Below, one piece after another: positions 4,529-10,002 of a stretch of DNA of 10,002 nt. Below the pieces are notes generated by a model. That model was not told the origin of the DNA, did not search any database, and saw nothing but the letters and a program-made list of their open reading frames with translations. Position 1 is the first letter of the stretch, and each line of letters opens with the position of its first letter. Made by a program: the position numbers and the translations under genes. Source of the DNA: Thermoplasmata archaeon (GTDB taxonomy: Archaea; Thermoplasmatota; Thermoplasmata; Thermoplasmatales; Thermoplasmataceae); contig JAJYVJ010000062.1 in the NCBI GenBank assembly GCA_021792045.1, positions 1 to 10,002 of the forward strand, in the 5' to 3' direction.

Positions 4529-6060
4529 CGGATATGAAAGACTTCAAAGAATCCAATCTGAATTGGGAGAAAATTCTCAACGACATGCGAGGTGGTTACA
4601 AAGAAGAGCATGACATTGATATCATGTTCACTGAGTTGATCGCCAATTCAATCGACGCAGGTGCTTCTAAGCTTAAAATCATAATTGACTACGAGAATAA
4701 CTCAGTGACTTTTGTTGATGACGGAAAGGGGATGAATAGAGATGATTTTGAGGAATACCACAATCTGGGGTCCATATCTACTAAAAGGAAAGGTTCTGGA
4801 ATCGGCTTTGCAGGTATAGGTTGCAAGTTGTACATCGACAAGTGTGAAAAAGTTATTACCGTCACCAAACAAAAAGCAAATAACTATTATCTGAAAAGTG
4901 AGTGGCTTTTTGATAAAGACAAAAGGAAACCCATATATTCTTGGTCTGAGAGTAATGCGGACTCAGAAAATATTGGCAAATTTGGAACATTTATTAAGGT
5001 AGTTAATCCGGAAGAATTAGGCAAAGTTCCAATTGGACACATAAGAGATAAGATTCTGGAGCATTACAACTTTGCATTGGGCAACTATGGAACTCTTTCG
5101 ATAACTTTGAACGAGGAGCCTTTGGAGCCAGTTTTGCTTAATGGTGCCATTGAAAATATTGATACCGGGAGTAAAATCAAGAATTCTGATATAAAAATAA
5201 AGGGACAGTTATCTTACTCCAAGAACAGCCACATACAGGGTATAGCTATCGTTGTGTTCGGAAAAACTGTATATATTGAGAATAATTTATTTCATAACCT
5301 GAATCTTCTTAAAAATTTTCAAGATGCGTTTAATATTTCAGGATATTTAAGATGTGATGGCCTAATCTATTCAGTAGTAACAGAGAAGAATGACCTTAAC
5401 AGGAAAACTCAGCCATGGAAGAGATTTGAAAGTGTTGTAGTTGACTTAGTTAGGAAGTTGCTTCAGAAATGGAAACTTACCAAGGAAGACAATAAGGACC
5501 AATCAGAAGATAGAGAAATGGCAGACTTCGTCAAAGATGTAGTCAACAAATTATTTTCGAGACCAGAAATAGTTGCTCTTGATATAAATCCGTATATGTC
5601 TATATCAAAAGATAAAACTCGCACACACATTAAATCTGACGATGGGGACGAACCAGGCACTGTTTCTCCCGGCTCGGAATTAGTTAATGTAGATGAAGGT
5701 AGGAAAGGTAATGCCCATACGGGTACTTCAACAGAGGGACCATTTAATGGAGAAGGTTTTAAGCCTGACCCAGCTGGAAAAGATAAAGGCAAATCCGTGG
5801 AAAGAAGAAGACGCAGCGGAATTAATGTTGTCTATATAGATGGAGAAGGAAAACTGAGAGGCATCCTAGGAGAAGAGGAGATTAAAATAGATAAGAACCA
5901 TCCGGCTTTCAAGGCAAAGTCCAAACTTGAGAGTGATGAAGTTGATGTCTTTTACTTGCTTGATGTAATATGCGAAGTCTTGTGTTCGACAAAGGAAGCA
6001 GAGGAAGATATATCAGAATGTAAACTAGTTTTCTTTAATAGTTTGACTGATCTGCTGTAA
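4525..6060 (+). CDS. GHKL (Hsp90/MORC-like) ATPase, candidate defence protein
   Basis: The protein has 511 residues. The N-terminal ~200 residues are a complete Bergerat-fold ATPase domain: ELIANSIDAGA (Glu37, Asn41, Asp44) supplies the catalytic Glu and Mg-binding Asn, VDDGKGM (64-70) binds the nucleotide base, GIGFAGIG (92-99) is the lid glycine motif, and GTFIKV (154-159) matches the last motif. The IANSIDAGA wording is closest to MORC, MutL and Hsp90-type proteins rather than histidine kinases. Residues 200-345 look like a transducer-type alpha/beta region. Residues 360-430 are a charged, Gly/Pro/Ser-rich probable linker ending in ERRRR. Residues 431-511 form a small C-terminal domain (IKIDKNHPAF, DVFYLLDVICEVLC). 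Such ATPases typically dimerise on ATP binding and act on DNA or client proteins. The gene starts within an ATGA overlap with a leader ORF, and a 159-residue gene follows after about 20 bases. No signal peptide. The domain call is secure; a defence role is inferred. Confidence 0.9.
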   Translation: MTDMKDFKESNLNWEKILNDMRGGYKEEHDIDIMFTELIANSIDAGASKLKIIIDYENNSVTFVDDGKGMNRDDFEEYHNLGSISTKRKGSGIGFAGIGCKLYIDKCEKVITVTKQKANNYYLKSEWLFDKDKRKPIYSWSESNADSENIGKFGTFIKVVNPEELGKVPIGHIRDKILEHYNFALGNYGTLSITLNEEPLEPVLLNGAIENIDTGSKIKNSDIKIKGQLSYSKNSHIQGIAIVVFGKTVYIENNLFHNLNLLKNFQDAFNISGYLRCDGLIYSVVTEKNDLNRKTQPWKRFESVVVDLVRKLLQKWKLTKEDNKDQSEDREMADFVKDVVNKLFSRPEIVALDINPYMSISKDKTRTHIKSDDGDEPGTVSPGSELVNVDEGRKGNAHTGTSTEGPFNGEGFKPDPAGKDKGKSVERRRRSGINVVYIDGEGKLRGILGEEEIKIDKNHPAFKAKSKLESDEVDVFYLLDVICEVLCSTKEAEEDISECKLVFFNSLTDLL

Positions 6061-6080
6061 TTGGAGAGAGATTGACAACT

Positions 6081-6560
6081 ATGAAAGTCAAGGCGAAAAA
6101 AATCGAGGGGAAGACCAATTTTGTTACAGACCTTAGTAATCTATTGGCTGCTGGTAAGTCTAAAGAAATAATTGACCTGTCTGAAGAATATAACAAATTA
6201 ATCTTGAGCGCTGCAGATGAACTTGAAAAATATTCAGGTGACAAAAAGATCAGGCACCTTCATTTGGTTGGAGAACTAATTCATAATTTTGAACTGAAAT
6301 TTTCTGAAAGAAACATTGAATTAAGGAGTTTAAGGAAAAATATATGTGAGGATCTTAAAGTTTCTCAGAGCAGGTTGGACTACTTCACGCGATTTTATAC
6401 AGTCTTTGACCGGACCTCTTTAAACGATACTTTATCTTGGGGAATTTATAGAGAGCTGATAGACATCAAGAACGAGACAAAAAGAAAGGATGCCTTGGAT
6501 AAATTAAGGTCCGGAGTGTTAAGAACAACAGATGACATTAGAGACTTTAAAAGCAAATAA
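6081..6560 (+). CDS. Small helical protein resembling DUF1016 (YhcG) N-terminal domain
   Basis: The protein has 159 residues and is mostly helical and basic. Residues ~85-155 contain a helix-turn-helix-like stretch (LRKNICEDLKVSQSRLDYF), then LSWGIYRELIDIKNETKRK and a last segment ending TTDDIRDF. The 'L-S-W-x-x-Y-R-x-L-x-x-I-x-x-x-x-x-R' pattern followed by a region ending in 'x-x-I-R-x-F' recalls the N-terminal DUF1016/YhcG domain, known mainly attached to a PD-(D/E)XK nuclease domain. No nuclease domain is present here, so it would be a stand-alone DNA-binding or adaptor version. The ATG at 6081 is preferred over the TTG at 6072, because GGAGAG (6063-6068) is 12 bases from the ATG but only 3 from the TTG. 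It follows the GHKL ATPase gene by 20 bases on the same strand, so the two are probably one operon and one complex. The family match is from pattern memory and is moderate. Confidence 0.75.
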   Translation: MKVKAKKIEGKTNFVTDLSNLLAAGKSKEIIDLSEEYNKLILSAADELEKYSGDKKIRHLHLVGELIHNFELKFSERNIELRSLRKNICEDLKVSQSRLDYFTRFYTVFDRTSLNDTLSWGIYRELIDIKNETKRKDALDKLRSGVLRTTDDIRDFKSK

Positions 6561-6981
6561 CTAAGGAGATTTGATTTATCTGTATGTGTCCTTTTCTCAA
6601 ATAATTTGGTTTTTCATGGAACAAAAGAGGTTTCTAACTAATAAGCCTACCATGAAGAATGCCATTACAACAAGAAAAGGAATCATATCCGCAGCGTGCT
6701 TATTATACACTGATTTTGACTTTGCCAGATTTATACCTCTTTACCACATCCAAGGATTGATTATATAAAACACCTCTTCTTTCGCAGTGCTGTGTTGAAC
6801 AAGTATCATAATCTCTACGTCCTCCCTTATTTTTAACCCGGTTATTACTTATTAGGCATTACCCCGTCCCCCTTAGGATTATTCCTTTCGTATAAGGTAA
6901 ATTCTGTTGAAGGGTTTTTGCATATATTTCACGCTATTTGTAAATAATCGACTTATGCTGTTTATAACAAAGGGAATATGT
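6561..6981. other. 421-base region between convergent operons, one dubious ORF
   Basis: The stretch separates the ATPase operon from the convergent parA operon. AAGGAG (6564-6569) sits just after the stop at 6560, and a TTG at 6571 opens 65 codons to 6768 (hydrophobic start, then KNAITTRKGIISAACLLYTDF). The ribosome-binding site is too close to the TTG, and the composition is not clearly protein-like, so I do not count it as a gene. The rest (6769-6981) is AT-rich with no hairpin, tRNA or repeat I can support, and no obvious minus-strand T-tract terminator for the parA operon. Confidence 0.4.
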
Positions 6982-7353
6982 TTACGAAAGGAAAACATCA
7001 CCATGCTTCGCTCTATTTACTGCCATATCCATTATAAGACCTATTAATTTGTCAGGGTTCTTCCATTTTGACGATTTCCTAGAGGGATCTAATCTGTGGA
7101 AACTAATGATTCCTTTAAGCTCTTGGATGCTCAACTGCCTTAATTTGCTTCGCAGCGGATCGGCGCCTTCCGACTCAAGTATCTTGAATATTCCTAAAGA
7201 ATCTTTGGACTCAAACCTTTGTCTTTCACTCTTAAGTTGATTTAATTCCTCAATAATATTTTCAGGCAATTTCTTGTCGCTTTCAATAATGTCCGCTATC
7301 GCTCGCAACAAAGCAGCTATTTGTTTATTCCTATTTCCCTTCATGCTGGACAT
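6982..7353 (-). CDS. ParA-linked small DNA-binding protein, probable partition partner
   Basis: The protein has 123 residues. Its ATG (7353-7351) lies inside the end of parA, so the two genes overlap by 13 bases and are translationally linked. The N-terminal half (about residues 1-55) is helical and charged (IAALLRAIADIIESDKKLPE, then a coiled-coil-like ELNQLKSERQRFE). The C-terminal half (about 65-120) contains LRQLSIQELKGIISFHRLDP and KWKNPDKLIGLIMDMAVNR, a helix-extension-helix pattern like SAP/Rho-N-type DNA-binding modules. Small proteins with this ending commonly occur next to ParA in plasmids and integrated elements. By position it would be the centromere-binding adaptor that stimulates the ParA ATPase, replacing a classical ParB. 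What I see is the overlap and the helical pattern; the adaptor role is inferred from context. No ParB-type CTPase or nuclease domain is present. Confidence 0.8.
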   Translation of the reverse strand: MSSMKGNRNKQIAALLRAIADIIESDKKLPENIIEELNQLKSERQRFESKDSLGIFKILESEGADPLRSKLRQLSIQELKGIISFHRLDPSRKSSKWKNPDKLIGLIMDMAVNRAKHGDVFLS

Positions 7354-8207
7354 AGTCGCAAAAACTCCTCCTTAACGTCTTTGTACTGTTGATAGAGACC
7401 ACTTGAACCATATTTTCCTTTCAGAGTTGATGGGGAGCTTTCAAAATTAAAAGCCTCCTGCCCTTTTACAGTATCTTTTATCGTGGACTCCCAAACTCTT
7501 GGGTATTCGCCATTTTCGGCTTTTTGTCTTAACAGATCTTCAGTTGAACGGTGCAAATTTACCTGCTTAACTTTGGTTAATACCATACCAAGACAGTCTA
7601 TCGAAATCCCCCAATTATCAGAGAATCTGTCAACATTTTTTGATATTTGCGGTATTCCTAAGGTAGAAACAATGTCCGGGACTACAGGAATCAAATAGTG
7701 TGTGCTTATTTTTAAGGCGTTTTGTGTGATCAAGCCCAAGTTAGGTGGGCAATCAATGAGTATGTAATCAAATTGATTATCAGATATTATGTTTGATGTA
7801 GCTAGTTGTAGTACTTCGACCGGATTATTTCTATAATAAGTCAGACTCGGAATCTGAGAAAGCCTATCTTGCATGTCTATTAACCTTAAACTTGACGGTA
7901 AAAGGCTTAGATTTATTATACCTCCGTGTACGTTTGATACTCCCCTTACTATAGATTGCTCAAGATTGAACGTGTATTGGCCAGATAATTTATCTTCAAA
8001 TAATTGAGCAATTGTTTTGCCCTCCTGATCTAATCTTTGCCATCGATCTTGATCGATGAGAGAAACCGTGGCATTCGTCTGAGGATCTATATCAATAATT
8101 AGCACATTCTTTTTGTTCTCATCTGCTAGAAACTCTCCAAGTGCTATAGTAAGAGAGGTTTTCCCAACGCCTCCCTTTAAATTTATTATACTAATAACCT
8201 TTGTCAT
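7341..8207 (-). CDS. parA: ParA-family partition ATPase (deviant Walker A)
   Basis: The protein has 288 residues, close to the usual size of small ParA/Soj proteins without an N-terminal HTH. Residues 8-18 are LKGGVGKTSLT, the deviant Walker A with the signature Lys in K-G-G-V-G-K-T. The A' motif follows as VLIIDIDPQTNATVSL (about 35-50), and Walker B is YILIDCPPNLG (about 149-159). This ATPase forms ATP-dependent dimers on DNA and moves plasmids or other replicons before cell division. The C-terminal part (about 200-285) is helical and would contact DNA and the partner protein. The ATG at 8207 is preceded by a TATA-like element centred 25 bases upstream that overlaps an 11-base direct repeat, so expression is likely leaderless and perhaps autoregulated. 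It overlaps the 123-residue partner downstream. It marks a plasmid or integrated plasmid segment rather than a chromosome-partition locus. MinD-type function is less likely because no C-terminal amphipathic helix is seen. Confidence 0.93.
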   Translation of the reverse strand: MTKVISIINLKGGVGKTSLTIALGEFLADENKKNVLIIDIDPQTNATVSLIDQDRWQRLDQEGKTIAQLFEDKLSGQYTFNLEQSIVRGVSNVHGGIINLSLLPSSLRLIDMQDRLSQIPSLTYYRNNPVEVLQLATSNIISDNQFDYILIDCPPNLGLITQNALKISTHYLIPVVPDIVSTLGIPQISKNVDRFSDNWGISIDCLGMVLTKVKQVNLHRSTEDLLRQKAENGEYPRVWESTIKDTVKGQEAFNFESSPSTLKGKYGSSGLYQQYKDVKEEFLRLCPA

Positions 8208-8228
8208 TCAAAAAATATATGACATTAA

Positions 8229-8236
8229 GATATAAA
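8229..8236 (-). promoter_or_regulatory. TATA-like box of parA
   Basis: On the minus strand the bases read TTTATATC. The centre is about 25 bases before the parA ATG at 8207, the normal distance for a leaderless archaeal transcript. It overlaps the first copy of the 11-base direct repeat, so a protein bound there would block it. Confidence 0.55.
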
Positions 8237-8259
8237 ACTGATCCTAACATAAAACTGAT
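8232..8259. repeat. 11-base direct repeat in parA promoter (operator or parS-like)
   Basis: ATAAAACTGAT occurs at 8232-8242 and again at 8249-8259, exact copies with a 17-base period. One copy overlaps the parA TATA element and the other lies immediately upstream. This suits binding of a partition protein for autoregulation, or a small centromere-like site. Only two copies were found, so it is not an iteron array. The role is inferred. Confidence 0.5.
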
Positions 8260-8276
8260 TACAGTATTTCTATAAA

Positions 8277-9280
8277 TTAATTTATCCGGATATATATTTC
8301 ATTAATCAGCCACCTTGCATTGTTCATCACCCGGTCAGGGTTCTCCTTTCCCAAGTTCTTGCCCTGTGATTTTGCATTATCAAGCCATCCCTTGATGTAG
8401 GCCGAGGAATCATCCTTGAAGTCAAAGCCAAAATGAGCACCCACCAGGTACGTTGAAAGTTCAGCCTCTGATTCTGCGATCCCTCGAGGAAGATCCTTCC
8501 TGTACAGGTGCTCCAGCCTTGCATGTGACATCTCGTGGATCAGGGTATGAAGCACATTCACGTCTTCACCTGGTTTTTCATGACAACTATCTTCTGCCCT
8601 TCCCCGGAATGTGCTGTGTAGCCGCGTGCACCATTCAGTATGGTTTCCTCTTCCACTGTGTAATGGTCCCCGGCAATCTTTTTCAGGGCATTATACAAGG
8701 TTGTGGCCTTAACATCCTCCTCCACGGGTTTCATCTTTCCCGGAATGGCCTGTGTCTGTGATATGTCGTATACTTTCCCTGTTCCAAACACATATGCTGT
8801 TCCGGTCCTTCCAAGGTTAAATTTCTCCCTTACTAGCTGTTCGATTGCCTCGTCGTCCAGTCCTTCTTTTCTCTTCTTTTCAATGAAATCCTTTACCTTT
8901 CCTGGACCAGCCTTGGATGGTATGCCCAGGGGTTACAGTACCGAAATTGGAGCCGCATCGTCCTTTACCTCTCTTCCAAAGTATTTCCATTCATTTGCAG
9001 ATCTCACAATTGTGGCGTTCCTGTTCTGCATATAGATCAGGAGAGAATTGAATCCGGAATAATCTCCAAGAGTGCCGCTGTACTTCTTCATCTGCAGTAA
9101 GAGCTGATCAACGCTGGATACCTTGCTGAGATCTCCAAGCATCTTCCATGCCTGCTTCTCCAGTTCCGATGGTGTTTGGCCCACATCCCAGACTTCTATC
9201 TCCCTTGGCTTCCTGCCCGTTTGTATCCTGATATGCTTGCTTTCATTTCCCTTCTTCTTTGTTATCCATTTCTGTGTCAT
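8277..9280 (-). pseudogene. ArdC-like antirestriction protein, interrupted by a stop and a frameshift
   Basis: Reading from ATG 9280, the N-terminal part carries the ssDNA-binding ArdC_N (DUF1738) pattern: YSGFNSLLIYMQNRNATIV, then ANEWKYFGREVKDDAAPISVL. A TAA at 8933-8935 interrupts the frame, but the same frame continues with related protein sequence (PLGIPSKAGPGKVKDF ... GTAYVFGTGKVYDISQTQ ... GARGYTAHSG). It stops at 8558. A -1 shift at A5 (8574-8578) restores the rest: GEDVNVLHTLIHEMSHARL with the zinc-metallopeptidase HExxH, a downstream ESEAE that can give the third zinc ligand, and a C-terminal end at 8277. The rebuilt product is about 335 residues, near family size (about 300). ArdC proteins protect incoming plasmid DNA from restriction. 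GGAGG (9289-9293) lies 8 bases before the ATG. Two independent lesions indicate decay, although one may be a sequencing error in the A-run. Minor alternative: separate translation of the zinc domain from GTG 8561, which overlaps the stop as GTGA. Confidence 0.85.
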
Positions 9281-9283
9281 TTT

Positions 9284-9415
9284 CTATTCCTCCTTGCCTT
9301 CTTCAACCACCTTTACAATTGGATTTACAATTATGGCCTTACCGTCTTTGAGCCATACCTGCCTCCGGTACTTCTTCCCTGGCTTTATCCTGAATTTTTC
9401 ATCCTCTGCACTCAT
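9284..9415 (-). CDS. 43-residue hypothetical protein upstream of ArdC-like gene
   Basis: The ATG at 9415 opens a short frame ending at TAG 9286-9284, only 3 bases before the ArdC-like ATG. The peptide is charged: MSAEDEKFRIKPGKKYRRQV, then WLKDGKAIIVNPIVKVVEEG. It has a compact beta-hairpin character, with a 'basic strand, D-G turn, hydrophobic strands' pattern. I do not recognise a family. Its 3' end carries the GGAGG that serves the ArdC-like gene, so the two were one transcription unit. A minus-strand TATA-like stretch ATTAAATA (about 9433-9440) lies roughly 20-25 bases before the ATG, with no ribosome-binding site, so a leaderless start is likely. It is too short for ordinary ORF limits. 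Unlike its broken neighbour, this frame is intact. Confidence 0.6.
   Translation of the reverse strand: MSAEDEKFRIKPGKKYRRQVWLKDGKAIIVNPIVKVVEEGKEE
9289..9293 (-). promoter_or_regulatory. Strong ribosome-binding site of ArdC-like gene
   Basis: On the minus strand GGAGG is followed by 8 bases and then the ATG at 9280. It sits inside the last codons of the 43-residue gene. It decides the start of the ArdC-like gene and supports an operon with the small gene. Confidence 0.65.
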
Positions 9416-9599
9416 TTTTTAGAATATTATGGTATTTAATGAATAGAAAAACGTTAAATGTATTTGCGCAGAATCGTATACGAAATAGTTGGAAAACCGC
9501 CATCGCTTGTCGTTTTTATTCCAATGCCTTTATGTTTCTGAAACCGATCAATGTGCAGGAAAAATATATCTACGAGTATGAATAAACTCTTTACTGTTC
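9416..9599. other. Divergent intergenic region between plasmid module and thermopsin gene
   Basis: It contains the minus-strand promoter of the 43-residue gene, an 8-base palindrome CGTATACG (9475-9482), and AAATATAT (9562-9569), a TATA-like element 31 bases before the plus-strand ATG at 9600. No gene is evident. If the module to the left is an integrated element, its right boundary is probably here, but I see no attachment-site repeat. Confidence 0.4.
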
Positions 9600-10002
9600 A
9601 TGATACAAAAGAAGTTGCTTGCTCTGGCAATAGTTGCAATACTCTCAATCACCTATCCCGGATTCGCATTTGCCTCTGCGGTTCATGCCCCTGTGTCACA
9701 CGCAGTAACAGAGAGGGCTGAATCTGCACATTACATCTACGATGCTTCGCCAGTAAAGTCACCCTCCAGCAATAGAACAATAATGACGCAATCTGCCGTA
9801 AATCCTTCTCTTTTATACAAGCAGGAGCCAGCTCCCATGGGAATCGCAGATTACGGATTAGGCCCAGGAGGCACGCCTTACCAATACGCTACCAGTTCAT
9901 TTGAGGGCACGATCAATATCAGCAATCTCCAGACATATAACGCAAGCCTGACCTCTTCATATTACGGTTATCGATACGGAATGTCATTCCAGTTGAACAC
10001 CG
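9600..10002 (+). CDS. Thermopsin-family acid protease precursor (partial)
   Basis: The frame is open from ATG 9600 to the right edge (134 codons visible). Residues 1-25 are a signal peptide: a positive start (MIQKK), a hydrophobic core (LLALAIVAILSI) and small residues near a cleavage site (GFAFASA). A propeptide-like stretch follows. From about residue 79, PAPMGIADYGLGPGG begins the mature-domain pattern of thermopsins (peptidase family A5): the A-P-M-G-I-A-x-Y-G motif, then YATSSFEGTINISNLQTYNAS and MSFQLNT. Thermopsins are secreted acid-stable proteases of thermoacidophilic archaea such as Sulfolobus and Thermoplasma. The catalytic part is not visible because the gene runs off the window. 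A TATA-like element (9562-9569) suits a short leader. An in-frame TGA at 9579 leaves this ATG as the first start. The gene supports a thermoacidophilic archaeal host and probably marks chromosomal sequence next to the mobile module. Confidence 0.85.
   Translation, partial: MIQKKLLALAIVAILSITYPGFAFASAVHAPVSHAVTERAESAHYIYDASPVKSPSSNRTIMTQSAVNPSLLYKQEPAPMGIADYGLGPGGTPYQYATSSFEGTINISNLQTYNASLTSSYYGYRYGMSFQLNT

Noticed and set aside
5463..5792. 109-codon minus-strand open frame
   Set aside because: It is antisense to the linker region of the GHKL ATPase, which has a secure reading frame.
6571..6768. Open frame of 65 codons after the DUF1016-like gene, with AAGGAG just ahead
   Set aside because: The TTG start is only about two bases from the ribosome-binding-like sequence, the peptide is not protein-like over most of its length, and no family is suggested. 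Kept only as a note in the intergenic entry.
8567..8581. Programmed -1 frameshift at ATG AAA AAC in the ArdC-like gene
   Set aside because: The sequence GAAAAAC lacks the X-XXY-YYZ form of an efficient slippery site, and a stop codon already interrupts the same gene upstream, so decay or a read error in the A-run is simpler.
8933..8935. Recoded stop codon (amino acid inserted at TAA)
   Set aside because: The codon is TAA, not TAG (pyrrolysine) or TGA (selenocysteine), and the gene has a second lesion. A nonsense mutation is the plain explanation.
9123..9439. Two plus-strand open frames with hydrophobic, Phe/Leu/Ser-rich products
   Set aside because: They are antisense to the ArdC-like gene and the 43-residue gene, which show recognisable protein patterns and a strong ribosome-binding site. 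The hydrophobicity is a by-product of reading the complement.
1..10002. tRNA genes, attachment-site repeats or a CRISPR array marking the element's ends
   Set aside because: No TTCGANTC-type tRNA arm, no long direct repeat pair and no regularly spaced repeats were found on either strand by eye.

Overview
The window looks archaeal, most likely from the Thermoplasmatales or a close relative. Supporting signs are A/T-rich TATA-like boxes about 25 bases ahead of several starts (implying leaderless or short-leader transcripts), an AbrB-type swapped-hairpin protein of archaeal style, heavy use of AGG and ATA codons, and a thermopsin-like secreted protein at the right edge. This assignment is inferred from sequence features only. 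No tRNA, rRNA or CRISPR array was seen.

Layout. (1) Bases 1-954, minus strand: a protein of at least 318 residues running off the left edge, with an R-N-x3-H motif of the kind found in HEPN RNases. It is divergent from a truncated DNA methyltransferase (1032-1367) that keeps only the N-terminal target/catalytic segment. (2) Bases 1616-2439: two co-oriented genes of unknown function arranged like a toxin-antitoxin pair, with only a tentative PIN-like resemblance in the second. (3) Bases 2440-3019: a gene-poor stretch rich in inverted repeats, including a 137-base MITE-like structure. (4) Bases 3020-4160: two clearly GC-richer genes in one operon, convergent with a 49-residue AbrB-family gene (4201-4350, minus strand) that is too short for ordinary ORF filters. 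(5) Bases 4525-6560: a two-gene operon coding for a GHKL (Hsp90/MORC-like) ATPase and a small helical protein resembling the N-terminal domain of DUF1016/YhcG proteins. An 18-codon leader ORF overlaps the ATPase start. This is the best candidate for an uncharacterised defence or DNA-transaction system here. (6) Bases 6982-9415, minus strand: a plasmid-type module containing a 43-residue gene, an ArdC-like antirestriction gene broken by one stop and one frameshift, and a parA gene overlapping a small probable DNA-binding partner. An 11-base direct repeat lies in the parA promoter. (7) Bases 9600-10002: the start of a thermopsin-family acid protease precursor, probably the return to chromosomal sequence.

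Taken together this reads as an accessory region: plasmid-derived partition and antirestriction genes, the remains of a methyltransferase, and two or three candidate defence or toxin-antitoxin modules. Several pieces are decaying (the methyltransferase and ArdC). The ATPase pair, the parA pair and the GC-rich pair look intact. Base composition changes between blocks, which suggests assembly from more than one source.
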